A DNA stretch of 6,103 bases from Planctomycetaceae bacterium (GCA_029259875.1 JAJDEK010000346.1:1-6103); one strand, 5' to 3'. Positions 1-6,103 are shown, numbered from the stretch's first letter. Notes: generated from the sequence alone by a model not told the origin. Program-made: numbers and translations.

Positions 1-1
1 T

Positions 2-1681
2 GATGTCAATTTCTTCGAAGCGTTAAAGATCTTAGCTGAGAAAGCCCACTTGGAAGTTCCTCAAACCACAGAACGTGCGAGAGGTGTTTCACGATCCAAC
101 GTGGTTGAAAAAACAACATTATTTGAAGTGATGAAATGGGCTGAGCAACAATTTCATCATTGTTTGATGGAGACCGCAGAAGGAGAATATGCCCGCCGCT
201 ATCTAATAGAAGAGCGGGGATATACAGAAGAGACCATCAAACAGTTTCAGTTGGGCTTTCATCCTGACAACTGGCAGTGGTTGGTGAATCGGGCACAAGG
301 TAAATATGCAGAGACATTATTATCGGAAGCGAGATTAATCTTCAAAAAAGAAGGTCATACTCGATATTCCGATTATTTCGTCAATCGGGTGATGTTTCCG
401 GTTCGCGACGAGCGTAAACGCGTTGTTGCTTTTGGGGGACGTATTCTGCCCGGAACCGGATCCGATGGGATTGCCAAGTATTTTAATAGTCCCGAAAGCC
501 TAATCTTTACTAAGAGTAAGCTGTTATTCGGTTTGGATGAAGCGAGACAGCGAATTCGAGAGACAGAGACCGTCGTAGTCGTCGAAGGGTACACTGATTG
601 CATAACAGCCTATCAGTTTGGGGTGACGAATGCAGTAGCAACATTGGGAACAGCGCTGACGGACACGCATGTTTCTTATCTGAAGCGTCTGGCACGTAAA
701 GTTGTGTTAGTTTTTGACGGTGACGATGCAGGGCAACATGCGGCCGAACGTTCTTTAACGAAATTTATCTCTCAGGAAGTCGATTTGCGAATTTTAACGC
801 TACCCGCGGGAAAAGATCCTGCCGAGTTTTTGGAAGAGCAGGGCGTAGATAAGTTAATTCAGTTGATTGATCAAGCTCCTGAAGCCTGGAATTTCAAATT
901 GAATGTTTGTCTAAAGAAATTTGGACTAGAGTCAATTGATGGTCAACATCGTATTTTAGAACAAATGCTTGAGTTGATAGCTGCAAGTCCCAACCTAACC
1001 GGTAAAATTCGTGAAGACATTATATTGAGAAAGTTAGCAGATCGACTGGGTTTACATGAACAAGTTGTCCGAAAACGACTTAGTGAAGTAAAACAAAATT
1101 CAAATCTTAATTCGAGTTCCTTCTCGAATGAGTCCCGCTCAACTCCGCAGACAAACACTAATCTTGGCAACAGTCAAGAAACAGATAGTACAACGAAAGA
1201 CAATCAACTTGAGAGTGAACTTCTTGAAATTATCTTTGTGTATCCGGAATGCGTCACCCAAATTCAACAACATATTTCCCCTGCCAACTTGAAAAACCAA
1301 CAGTTACGATTTCTTTATCAGTTAAGCATTGATTTAACTGAAGAGGGGGTTGTACCTGTTTTGGATCGGATTCTGGATCGAATTGATGATCCGGATCTAA
1401 AACAACTGGTCGTAAAAATCGACGCCCAGGCTCAAGAAAAAGCAATTCATACAAAAATCCATTCGAGTCCCAACCCGCATGAAGGAATTCCTCATTTTTT
1501 GGATCATTCCATCAAAAACCTTAAATGGCGGGAAGAACGGGAACACCACGAGCAGACTAAGGGGCTTCTATTTCAGAAATCCCAAAATGAGAGTTTGAGT
1601 TCTGATGCGAAAGAATTACTGAAGAAAGCATCAGAATATCATCAAAAACGACATAAGAAAAACTCACTTGAGACCCATTAA
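2..1681 (+). CDS. dnaG: DNA primase DnaG, 5'-truncated by the window edge
   Basis: DnaG makes the short RNA primers for DNA replication and works with the replicative helicase at the fork. The frame is open from base 2, and the first visible residues (DVNFFEALKILAEKAHLEVP) match the end of the N-terminal zinc-binding domain. The true start therefore lies upstream, and the TTG at 50 is an internal Leu codon. Judged against E. coli DnaG, about 80 residues including the zinc ribbon are missing. The polymerase core follows, with GGRIL (about 434) and KYFNSPE (476-496). The Toprim domain has EGYTD (584-598, catalytic Glu), GTALT and DGDDAG (716-733, metal-binding Asp residues), then the conserved KDPAEF. 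A Ser/Asn/Thr-rich linker (about 1091-1207) leads to a helical C-terminal domain (about 1208-1681), presumably the DnaB-binding region. The stop is TAA, 23 bp before rpoD, which suggests co-transcription. Identification is secure; the C-terminal role rests on position and helical character. Confidence 0.96.
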   Translation, partial: DVNFFEALKILAEKAHLEVPQTTERARGVSRSNVVEKTTLFEVMKWAEQQFHHCLMETAEGEYARRYLIEERGYTEETIKQFQLGFHPDNWQWLVNRAQGKYAETLLSEARLIFKKEGHTRYSDYFVNRVMFPVRDERKRVVAFGGRILPGTGSDGIAKYFNSPESLIFTKSKLLFGLDEARQRIRETETVVVVEGYTDCITAYQFGVTNAVATLGTALTDTHVSYLKRLARKVVLVFDGDDAGQHAAERSLTKFISQEVDLRILTLPAGKDPAEFLEEQGVDKLIQLIDQAPEAWNFKLNVCLKKFGLESIDGQHRILEQMLELIAASPNLTGKIREDIILRKLADRLGLHEQVVRKRLSEVKQNSNLNSSSFSNESRSTPQTNTNLGNSQETDSTTKDNQLESELLEIIFVYPECVTQIQQHISPANLKNQQLRFLYQLSIDLTEEGVVPVLDRILDRIDDPDLKQLVVKIDAQAQEKAIHTKIHSSPNPHEGIPHFLDHSIKNLKWREEREHHEQTKGLLFQKSQNESLSSDAKELLKKASEYHQKRHKKNSLETH

Positions 1682-1692
1682 CTAGATAGATT

Positions 1693-1697
1693 GGGAG
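1693..1697 (+). promoter_or_regulatory. Shine-Dalgarno sequence of rpoD
   Basis: GGGAG lies 7 nt before the GTG at 1705, inside the 23-bp gap after dnaG. It supports GTG as the rpoD start, because the protein from this codon begins directly with the conserved sigma region 1.1. No convincing separate promoter was seen in the end of dnaG, so translation from a dnaG-rpoD message is the simplest reading. Confidence 0.75.
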
Positions 1698-1704
1698 AAG
1701 CAAC

Positions 1705-3390
1705 GTGCACCGACTCGACGCCCGATTGAATGAACTCATCGAAAGCGGCAAAAAACAGGGATATCTAACTTACGATCAGGTGAGTGCTTATCTTCCTGAT
1801 GAAGCGCTCAATCCAGAGAAGCTTGATAACCTTTTGCTCACGATTGAGGAAATTGAATTAGATATCATTCCTGATCAGATCATTACAGTTTTGAAACCGG
1901 AAAAAGCGAAAGGAGCTCGCTCTCGTACTACCGATGAAGCGGCTCGACGTATTGATGATCCCGTGCGAATGTATTTAACTCAAATGGGTGAAATTCCGCT
2001 ATTAACGCGTGAGGAAGAGATTCGGCTCGCCAAGAAGATTGAAATCACACGTCGTCGATTCCGCCGCGAATTGTTGAGCAGTGATTATGCTATGCGACAG
2101 GCAATTGAAATTTTGGATAAAGTTCATAAAACCGAACTTCCTTTTGATAGAACAATTAAAGTTTCTGTTACTGAAGGGCTCGAAAAGAACCAAATTCTTG
2201 GTCGGATGCCTCACAATCTGAAGACACTGGAGTATCTTTGTAATAAAAACTCAAGTGACTTCCAGAAATTTGTTGACCCTGAACTTTCGAAGAATGAACG
2301 CCGCGAAGCATTTAATTCCTTGCAAAAGCGACGTCGAAAAATGGCGACTTTAATTGAAGAATTGAGTCTGCGTACGCAACGTCTGCAAATTGGTATGAAA
2401 CGGCTTGAGCAGATTTCTCAACGTATGACGGAATTAGAAGACCAGATTCGTGATATGAGTGATCTGAGGGTGAAGAATTCCAAGGATGATCGTGCGAATC
2501 TCGATCGTGAATTGCAAGATCTGGTTTCTATGACCATGGAAACTCCAGAAACACTTCGCGAGCGAATTAAAGCGGTCAAGCAGCGCTATCTCGATTACGA
2601 AACCGCAATGCGTGAACTTTCGGGTGGTAATCTGCGTCTGGTAGTCTCTATTGCCAAAAAGTATCGCAATCGTGGTCTGAGTTTCCTTGATCTGATTCAA
2701 GAAGGTAACACAGGCTTAATGCGTGCTGTTGATAAATATGAATACCGTCGCGGTTATAAATTCTCGACGTATGCCACATGGTGGATCAGACAGGCCATTA
2801 CCCGCGCTATCGCTGATCAGGCACGAACCATTCGTATTCCCGTACATATGATTGAGACCATGTCCAAATTAAGGAAGGTCAGCAAACAATTGTTACAGGA
2901 AAAAGGGCGTGAGCCGACCATGGAAGAAACGGCAGAAGTGGCTGGCATCAGTCTGGAAGAAACTCGCCGCGTGCTTAAGATTTCACGTCATCCCATCAGT
3001 CTTGATCGACCTGTGGGTGAAAGTGAAGACAGTTACTTTGGCGATTTCATCGAGGATTCCGACTCAGATAGTCCTGTCAACACTGCCAGCCAGGAAATGC
3101 TAAAAGATAAAATCGATCACGTATTGAAAACATTGACTTACCGTGAGCGTGAAATTATCAAACTTCGGTTTGGTTTAGGAGATGGCTACACTTATACATT
3201 GGAAGAAGTCGGTCGCATCTTCAAAGTAACGCGAGAGCGTGTGCGTCAGATCGAAGCGAAAGCGGTCAGAAAATTACAGCACCCGGTTCGTAGTAAACAA
3301 CTTCAGGGTTTTATAGAAGGATTAGTCCCCGAGTGGGGGCAGGCGGAGTCCGAAGAAGAAGCGGATGTAACAGCATCAGCCAGCATTTGA
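1705..3390 (+). CDS. rpoD: Primary sigma-70 factor RpoD
   Basis: This is the housekeeping sigma factor, which directs core RNA polymerase to -35/-10 promoters and melts them. The 561-residue protein has the full group 1 layout. Region 1.1 is residues 1-58 ([11 protein letters not shown], as in E. coli GYLTYAEV). Region 1.2 is about 84-113 ([17 protein letters not shown]). A charged, helical non-conserved region spans about 115-298. Region 2 is 299-383, with [15 protein letters not shown] and the -10-recognition helix [14 protein letters not shown] at 356-369. Region 3 is about 384-460, including the finger [14 protein letters not shown]. Region 4 is about 471-539, with the -35-binding helix-turn-helix [20 protein letters not shown] at 498-517. 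The presence of region 1.1 separates it from alternative sigma factors. The start is GTG with GGGAG 7 nt upstream. The tail after residue 540 is acidic (AESEEEADV). It sits directly behind dnaG and ahead of a strong terminator, so it is likely the last gene of its operon. Confidence 0.97.
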   Translation: MHRLDARLNELIESGKKQGYLTYDQVSAYLPDEALNPEKLDNLLLTIEEIELDIIPDQIITVLKPEKAKGARSRTTDEAARRIDDPVRMYLTQMGEIPLLTREEEIRLAKKIEITRRRFRRELLSSDYAMRQAIEILDKVHKTELPFDRTIKVSVTEGLEKNQILGRMPHNLKTLEYLCNKNSSDFQKFVDPELSKNERREAFNSLQKRRRKMATLIEELSLRTQRLQIGMKRLEQISQRMTELEDQIRDMSDLRVKNSKDDRANLDRELQDLVSMTMETPETLRERIKAVKQRYLDYETAMRELSGGNLRLVVSIAKKYRNRGLSFLDLIQEGNTGLMRAVDKYEYRRGYKFSTYATWWIRQAITRAIADQARTIRIPVHMIETMSKLRKVSKQLLQEKGREPTMEETAEVAGISLEETRRVLKISRHPISLDRPVGESEDSYFGDFIEDSDSDSPVNTASQEMLKDKIDHVLKTLTYREREIIKLRFGLGDGYTYTLEEVGRIFKVTRERVRQIEAKAVRKLQHPVRSKQLQGFIEGLVPEWGQAESEEEADVTASASI

Positions 3391-3395
3391 AATTC

Positions 3396-3429
3396 AAACG
3401 CCGATCATTATTGATCGGCGTTTTTTTTT
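3396..3429 (+). terminator. Rho-independent terminator after rpoD
   Basis: A perfect 12-bp stem (AAACGCCGATCA, 3396-3407, with TGATCGGCGTTT, 3412-3423) closes a TTAT loop. A run of nine T (3421-3429) overlaps the end of the right arm. It starts 5 bp after the rpoD stop. The T run is only on the + strand side, so it should act on the dnaG-rpoD message and isolate the next gene. Confidence 0.93.
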
Positions 3430-3580
3430 GACTTCATCATCAAGGAACCATTATTTATTGACGCCAAAGAAGATCAGCTAGATTTGCTTCGTATGTCTGG
3501 CTATTTGCTGGAATAATCTTTATAACAAAGCAAGTGTATTGAGGCGTATTGCATTTCGTCTCATCAAAATAAGCGTTTCT

Positions 3581-3584
3581 GGAG
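3581..3584 (+). promoter_or_regulatory. Shine-Dalgarno sequence of the zinc-ribbon gene
   Basis: GGAG lies 9 nt before the ATG at 3594. The gap between the terminator and this gene (3430-3593) must hold the gene's promoter, since the terminator cuts it off from rpoD. I see only weak candidates: a -10-like TATAAC at 3521-3526 without a good -35 at standard spacing, and a TTGACG at 3458-3463 without a good -10. Confidence 0.55.
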
Positions 3585-3593
3585 TTCTTTAAC

Positions 3594-4304
3594 ATGTCAA
3601 CTACTGCAGCCAGTTTGAAAGCTTTACACCATCTGTATTTGAGATTGCATGATGTAAATCAAAAATTAGAGCGGGGTCCTAAGCGAATTAAACTGAAAGA
3701 GGAGTTCGCTTTACAGCAGGAAGAGAACCTCAAATCTATTCAGGATCAGGTACTTCAGTTGAAAAAACAGGTTCAACAGAAGAACCTGGACTTACATTCC
3801 AACGAAGCAAAAATCCTTGATTTGAAGGGAAAACTGAATACTGCTTCCTCAAATAAAGAATTTGACATTATTAAGGGACAAATCCAAGCAGACGAAATGG
3901 CTAATAGTGTGCTGGAAGATGAAATCCTGGAATTAATGGATAAAATTGATGTTGCTGAAGCTGATGTTCAGTCATGGGTGAGTAAAAAAGATACCGCACA
4001 CCAATCTGCCAAAAAGTCGGCACAAGATTTTGAGGACGCTCGAGATTCTCTGGATGAAGAGATCAAAGAATGTGAAGCAGCTATTGCCGATGCTGAACAT
4101 ATTATTCCAGAGAATGTAAAAGTACAATTTCAACGGCTTGTGCGCTCACACGGCGCTGGTGCTTTGTCAATTGTAGATGGCAAATATTGCTCTTCCTGCA
4201 ATGTTTTAATCTCGCCTCAGTTACGAGTAGAGCTCAATTCAGGGCGACTCGTTTTTTGTAAGTCATGCGGACGCTTGCTTTATTTGGAAGAATCACTGGA
4301 ATAA
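3594..4304 (+). CDS. Coiled-coil protein with C-terminal C4 zinc ribbon (DUF164/zf-RING_7 type)
   Basis: The 236-residue protein has the two-part build of the bacterial C4-type zinc ribbon family (Pfam zf-RING_7, formerly DUF164). Residues about 5-175 are a long, highly charged helical region expected to form an antiparallel coiled coil, including the family-like NTASSNKEFDIIKGQI (82-97). The C-terminus is a zinc ribbon with Cys199-x2-Cys202 and Cys222-x2-Cys225, the latter in the typical CKSCGRLLY. All four ligands are intact. There is no signal peptide or membrane segment, so it is cytoplasmic. The start ATG has GGAG 9 nt upstream. Studied relatives include Helicobacter HP0958 (FlgZ), linked to sigma-54 and flagellin mRNA, and chlamydial CdsZ. 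Whether this protein shares such a role cannot be read from the sequence. It lies downstream of rpoD but behind a terminator, and it converges with the next gene. The family call is firm; the function is open. Confidence 0.88.
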   Translation: MSTTAASLKALHHLYLRLHDVNQKLERGPKRIKLKEEFALQQEENLKSIQDQVLQLKKQVQQKNLDLHSNEAKILDLKGKLNTASSNKEFDIIKGQIQADEMANSVLEDEILELMDKIDVAEADVQSWVSKKDTAHQSAKKSAQDFEDARDSLDEEIKECEAAIADAEHIIPENVKVQFQRLVRSHGAGALSIVDGKYCSSCNVLISPQLRVELNSGRLVFCKSCGRLLYLEESLE

Positions 4305-4325
4305 GAAGGTCGGGGCGCCTTATTG

Positions 4326-5258
4326 CTAGGCAAAAAGCAGCGCCAGCACACCTAGGCCATAAAATGTATATTCCACATCCGCTTGTTCGTCCCAGCTTGC
4401 TCCTCGAAACCCTCCTGTGGGGAACTCAAGCCATTCACTCATAAATTTCATCAATTGATCTTGATTGACGAATGAGTCTAGCCCCAGATCCTGAGCAGTC
4501 AGTAATCCGGTAAAAGTAGACAGTCCATCAGCAAAGGGGATACGGGTATTTGCCTGAAAGCCTCCCTCAGAACTCTTCACTTGGTTGAGAAACTCACGAA
4601 CATCGTCTTTAAGTTCGTCATCCATTGCATTTAGGATCAGTAATGTCGCGACAGCGGCCGCTGTCGGGTTTGTACCACTACGTTTCATCGGCGAAATTTC
4701 CACGAAACCACCATCGTCACGTTGCCGATCATAGAGAAATTGAATCAAATCGTTCGAGGCTGGTATTTCAAGGCCGATCAATTGGTAGATTAAAACAACC
4801 AGGAAAGTGTGGTATGTGCTTCCAAGCGCACCTCGTTCTGATTTTGCATAGCCACCATCAGTCGTTCTTAGCCGTTCCAAATTTTGTGAAATTTGTGTGT
4901 TCCAGTTGTCAGGTACTCCTGTTAAGAGGTCTTCTCCCCCAGAGGCTTGAATGATCAGTGCACAGTACAGCCAACTCAGCAGATCGATGGTCGATAGCTT
5001 TTCGATGCTGAATTGTCTGAGATACCTGCTAAGTTCAATACATTCCTGTTCTTCAACTCCTCCTAAAATTCCCAGGCTCCGAACTGCAAACCCAGTATAA
5101 TAGAGATCAGAGTCTCCTTCTCTTCCGGAAAACCCACCATCTTCCTGTTGTTGACTCAGAATAAACGTGCGATGTTTTTCTAAAGAAGTCGGTGGCAGTT
5201 TCTCCAGCCCCGATGCCAGTCGTAGGGCTAATTTGACTAAATAAGGTTCATCATTCAT
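4326..5258 (-). CDS. Prenyltransferase/squalene-cyclase repeat protein (prenyltransferase beta-subunit-like)
   Basis: The 310-residue protein is built of about five alpha-alpha barrel repeats, each with a Gly-Gly-Phe/Tyr core: EDGGFSGREGDSDLYYTGFA (39-58), TDGGYAKSERGALGSTYHTF (133-152), DDGGFVEI (181-188) followed by NPTAAAVATLL, EGGFQANTRIPFADGLSTF (231-249) and TGGFRGASWDEQADVEYTFY (281-300). This is the fold of protein farnesyl/geranylgeranyl transferase beta subunits and of terpene cyclases, and Rab geranylgeranyltransferase beta is the closest in pattern. Aligned by eye, the zinc-binding Asp-x-Cys becomes Asp244-Gly-Leu246 and the zinc-binding His becomes Tyr297. The only cysteines are 73 and 99. 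I see no DxDD cyclase motif or signal peptide. ATG at 5258 directly follows an in-frame TAG, so no earlier start exists, and the N-terminus begins straight into helix. The only Shine-Dalgarno-like sequence is 16 nt away. No alpha-subunit gene is visible nearby. Fold call firm; enzymatic activity and substrate unknown. Confidence 0.85.
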   Translation of the reverse strand: MNDEPYLVKLALRLASGLEKLPPTSLEKHRTFILSQQQEDGGFSGREGDSDLYYTGFAVRSLGILGGVEEQECIELSRYLRQFSIEKLSTIDLLSWLYCALIIQASGGEDLLTGVPDNWNTQISQNLERLRTTDGGYAKSERGALGSTYHTFLVVLIYQLIGLEIPASNDLIQFLYDRQRDDGGFVEISPMKRSGTNPTAAAVATLLILNAMDDELKDDVREFLNQVKSSEGGFQANTRIPFADGLSTFTGLLTAQDLGLDSFVNQDQLMKFMSEWLEFPTGGFRGASWDEQADVEYTFYGLGVLALLFA

Positions 5259-5274
5259 CTATAAAGTACGCCGT

Positions 5275-5293
5275 CTCCCCTTATCAATGGGGA
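5275..5293 (-). promoter_or_regulatory. Leader hairpin covering the Shine-Dalgarno-like GGGGAG of the prenyltransferase-like gene
   Basis: Read on the - strand, TCCCC (5293-5289) and GGGGA (5280-5276) form a 5-bp, GC-rich stem with an 8-nt loop. The right arm plus the next base is GGGGAG, the only ribosome-binding-like sequence before the ATG at 5258. It ends 16 nt from the start codon, which is further than usual. The pairing is plain in the sequence. A role in translation is inference. Confidence 0.35.
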
Positions 5294-5315
5294 TTAGAAT
5301 GGAATTGAATCTACT

Positions 5316-5345
5316 ATTATCTCATGCTTTTTTGAAAATTGTGAA
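5316..5345 (-). promoter_or_regulatory. Candidate sigma-70 promoter of the prenyltransferase-like gene
   Basis: On the - strand, TTCACA (5345-5340; 5 of 6 matches to TTGACA) is followed after 18 bp by GATAAT (5321-5316; 5 of 6 matches to TATAAT). A TGA immediately before the -10 box makes an extended -10 element. The predicted start of transcription is near 5309, giving a leader of about 50 nt that contains the small hairpin at 5275-5293. The area is AT-rich, so chance matches are possible. Confidence 0.4.
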
Positions 5346-5357
5346 AAAATTCTCAAT
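5338..5357. promoter_or_regulatory. Imperfect 20-bp dyad overlapping the -35 box
   Basis: ATTGTGAA (5338-5345) and TTCTCAAT (5350-5357) form an inverted repeat around AAAA, with seven of eight positions complementary. It covers the proposed -35 box of the promoter at 5316-5345. A 20-bp dyad in this place fits an operator, but its AT-richness means chance cannot be excluded. Confidence 0.3.
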
Positions 5358-5499
5358 GGAAATGTCAAATTCGTCTTTCGTTGGATTTGAAATTAGCATA
5401 TGTTCCCGCCCAACATCTCTTAAACTCAAAGAATCTATCTCTCTCTGAACTGTAATTTAAGTAAACCATTCGGAATTTCTTCTTTTTCAGTTCAAAACG

Positions 5500-5524
5500 A
5501 GTCAGCCTTACCGCAAGGGTGACT
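5500..5524. repeat. Hairpin-forming inverted repeat
   Basis: AGTCAGCCTT (5500-5509) pairs with AAGGGTGACT (5515-5524) over 10 positions with one G-G mismatch, closing a 5-nt ACCGC loop. The palindrome GACTAGTC (5521-5528) overlaps its right side. No T run follows on either strand, so it is not a standard terminator. It could be part of a structured RNA or a protein-binding site. Confidence 0.35.
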
Positions 5525-5544
5525 AGTCGATTCTTCTGGGTGAC
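5517..5544 (+). repeat. Two direct copies of GGGTGAC, 21 bp apart
   Basis: GGGTGAC occurs at 5517-5523 and 5538-5544, start to start 21 bp, which is two turns of the helix. The last part, GTGACAAC, occurs at 5540-5547 and again at 5626-5633. Short repeats at helical spacing are typical of regulator sites, but the copies are short and the first also lies in a hairpin arm. Confidence 0.25.
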
Positions 5545-5656
5545 AACTCACAATAAAAATTACCTATAAACTAATCAAACAATACTAACACGTTTCCGTT
5601 AAAAAGCTCATTTTTATCGGTTCGTGTGACAACATATCCACCAATGTTCGGCCAAT

Positions 5657-5674
5657 TTCTATCTTTCGATAGAA
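5657..5674 (-). repeat. Perfect 7-bp hairpin with GAAA loop on the - strand
   Basis: TTCTATC (5657-5663) and GATAGAA (5668-5674) are exact inverted copies around 4 nt. Read on the - strand the loop is GAAA, a GNRA tetraloop closed by C-G, which is a common stable RNA element. No T run follows, so it is not a terminator. No flanking structure known to me identifies an RNA family. Confidence 0.3.
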
Positions 5675-6031
5675 GCGTAATGATCAATGAACTCTCTCAC
5701 GATGATTACGATCCAGTCGAGCTGAATAAATTCCTTACAAACAATTGATTTTCAAGACATTCAATAACAGATGCGCAAATTTTCCGCGGCTGCTGTTCTA
5801 CAGTTGGAGAATGTGTCTGTCATTATAAGCTTGGGTAAAGTGTAAATACGATTTGATTGATCGAGTCTGTGGAGATTTCTCCTCAATTCGGTTCTGAATT
5901 TGGAAGATGATTTGTTGAGACATCTCATGGATTTTCCTGAAAATATTGTCATAGATAAAAATAATTTCATGACAGATCAAAATACAACAGAGCGGGACGA
6001 TAAAGCCAAATTGCACTCAGCGTGCATAATC

Positions 6032-6038
6032 GAGGTGA
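6032..6038 (+). promoter_or_regulatory. Strong Shine-Dalgarno sequence for a gene starting at 6044
   Basis: GAGGTGA, seven bases complementary to the 16S rRNA 3' end, lies 5 nt before the ATG at 6044. It is the best ribosome binding site in the right part of the window and decides the choice of start among several in-frame candidates (5927, 5969, 6044, 6080). Confidence 0.6.
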
Positions 6039-6043
6039 AACAG

Positions 6044-6103
6044 ATGCCTGTGTTGACATCAAGTTATTCTGGACGATTTATGAAAATTGCATTTCGCCTG
6101 ATT
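6044..6103 (+). CDS. Start of an unidentified protein, cut by the window edge
   Basis: Twenty codons from ATG at 6044 stay open to the end of the window. The peptide starts MPVLTSSYSGRF and continues MKIAFRLI. I do not recognise it, and the visible part is too short for a family call. The strong GAGGTGA 5 nt upstream favours this start. The second in-frame ATG (6080) gives MKIAFRLI, which looks like the basic-then-hydrophobic beginning of a signal peptide or membrane anchor, but its ribosome binding site is weak. The frame is also open upstream to 5861, with ATGs at 5927 and 5969 that lack good ribosome binding sites, so a longer N-terminus is possible. The gene is transcribed away from the prenyltransferase-like gene. 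Confidence 0.45.
   Translation, partial: MPVLTSSYSGRFMKIAFRLI

Larger units (their letters stand above)
5259..6043. other. Intergenic region of about 785 bp without a convincing gene
   Basis: The stretch is AT-rich and dense in stop codons. Its left end holds the leader and candidate promoter of the - strand gene. The middle holds short hairpins and repeats, listed separately. Two overlapping - strand frames at about 5761-6016 encode low-complexity or basic peptides with no family resemblance and are not called as genes. A + strand frame is open from 5861 into the gene start at 6044, so the coding boundary on the right is uncertain. No tRNA-, riboswitch- or mobile-element-like structure was recognised. 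Confidence 0.6.

Noticed and set aside
50..52. TTG at 50 as the start of dnaG
   Set aside because: The frame is open upstream to base 2 and encodes residues typical of the end of the DnaG zinc-binding domain, so the real start is outside the window.
2434..2700. An 88-codon - strand frame inside rpoD
   Set aside because: It lies opposite rpoD, running from the non-conserved region into conserved region 2, and reads as a by-product of the sense codons.
2909..3103. A 64-codon + strand frame overlapping rpoD
   Set aside because: It is an out-of-frame reading of sigma regions 3 and 3.2, and the rpoD frame is clearly the real one.
3458..3526. Promoter for the zinc-ribbon gene from TTGACG (3458) or TATAAC (3521)
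   Set aside because: Neither has a good partner box at standard spacing, so no promoter is annotated.
4625..4954. A 109-codon + strand frame inside the prenyltransferase-like gene
   Set aside because: It lies wholly antisense to a gene with clear family repeats, and its translation shows no family resemblance.
5363..5368. Perfect TTGACA on the - strand as the -35 box of the prenyltransferase-like gene
   Set aside because: At normal spacing it meets TTCACA and not a -10 box; the TTCACA/GATAAT pair is the better match.
5761..6016. Two overlapping - strand frames of about 70 codons, one with a hydrophobic beginning
   Set aside because: They overlap each other and the open + strand frame, neither resembles a known family, and composition alone does not support coding.
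6053..6081. TTGACA at 6053-6058 as a promoter -35 box
   Set aside because: No acceptable -10 box lies 16-18 bp downstream, and the sequence falls inside the likely coding start.

Overview
The window reads as ordinary chromosomal DNA from a bacterium of the phylum Planctomycetota, probably a low-to-moderate GC member of the Gimesia/Rubinisphaera type. This is inferred from the sequence alone. The clues are the style of the sigma-70 N-terminus, a stand-alone protein made of prenyltransferase beta-subunit repeats (familiar from planctomycete genomes), and a coiled-coil C4 zinc-ribbon protein close by. I see no mobile element, CRISPR array, rRNA or tRNA.

Left part (1-3429, + strand): the 3' part of dnaG (primase), cut by the window edge, is followed after 23 bp by rpoD (primary sigma factor). 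This is the dnaG-rpoD core of the classical macromolecular synthesis operon, here without rpsU between or after the two genes. It ends in a strong Rho-independent terminator (3396-3429).

Middle (3430-5258): a 164-bp gap carries only weak promoter-like sequence and a modest ribosome binding site. It leads into a 236-residue coiled-coil plus C4 zinc-ribbon protein (+ strand). This gene converges, across 21 bp, with a 310-residue prenyltransferase/squalene-cyclase repeat protein on the - strand. The - strand protein keeps the repeated Gly-Gly-Phe/Tyr core of an alpha-alpha barrel. By eye, however, it lacks two of the three zinc ligands of the eukaryotic protein prenyltransferase beta subunits.

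Right part (5259-6103): about 785 bp of AT-rich, stop-dense sequence without a convincing gene. It holds a plausible promoter for the prenyltransferase-like gene, a dyad overlapping its -35 box, a small hairpin covering its only Shine-Dalgarno-like sequence, and several further hairpins and short repeats. At the very end a new + strand gene seems to begin at 6044 with a strong Shine-Dalgarno sequence and runs off the window.

The genes serve replication priming (DnaG), bulk transcription initiation (RpoD), a zinc-ribbon protein of uncertain regulatory role, and an isoprenoid-type alpha-alpha barrel of unknown substrate. The first two form a real functional unit. For the others only the arrangement is visible.
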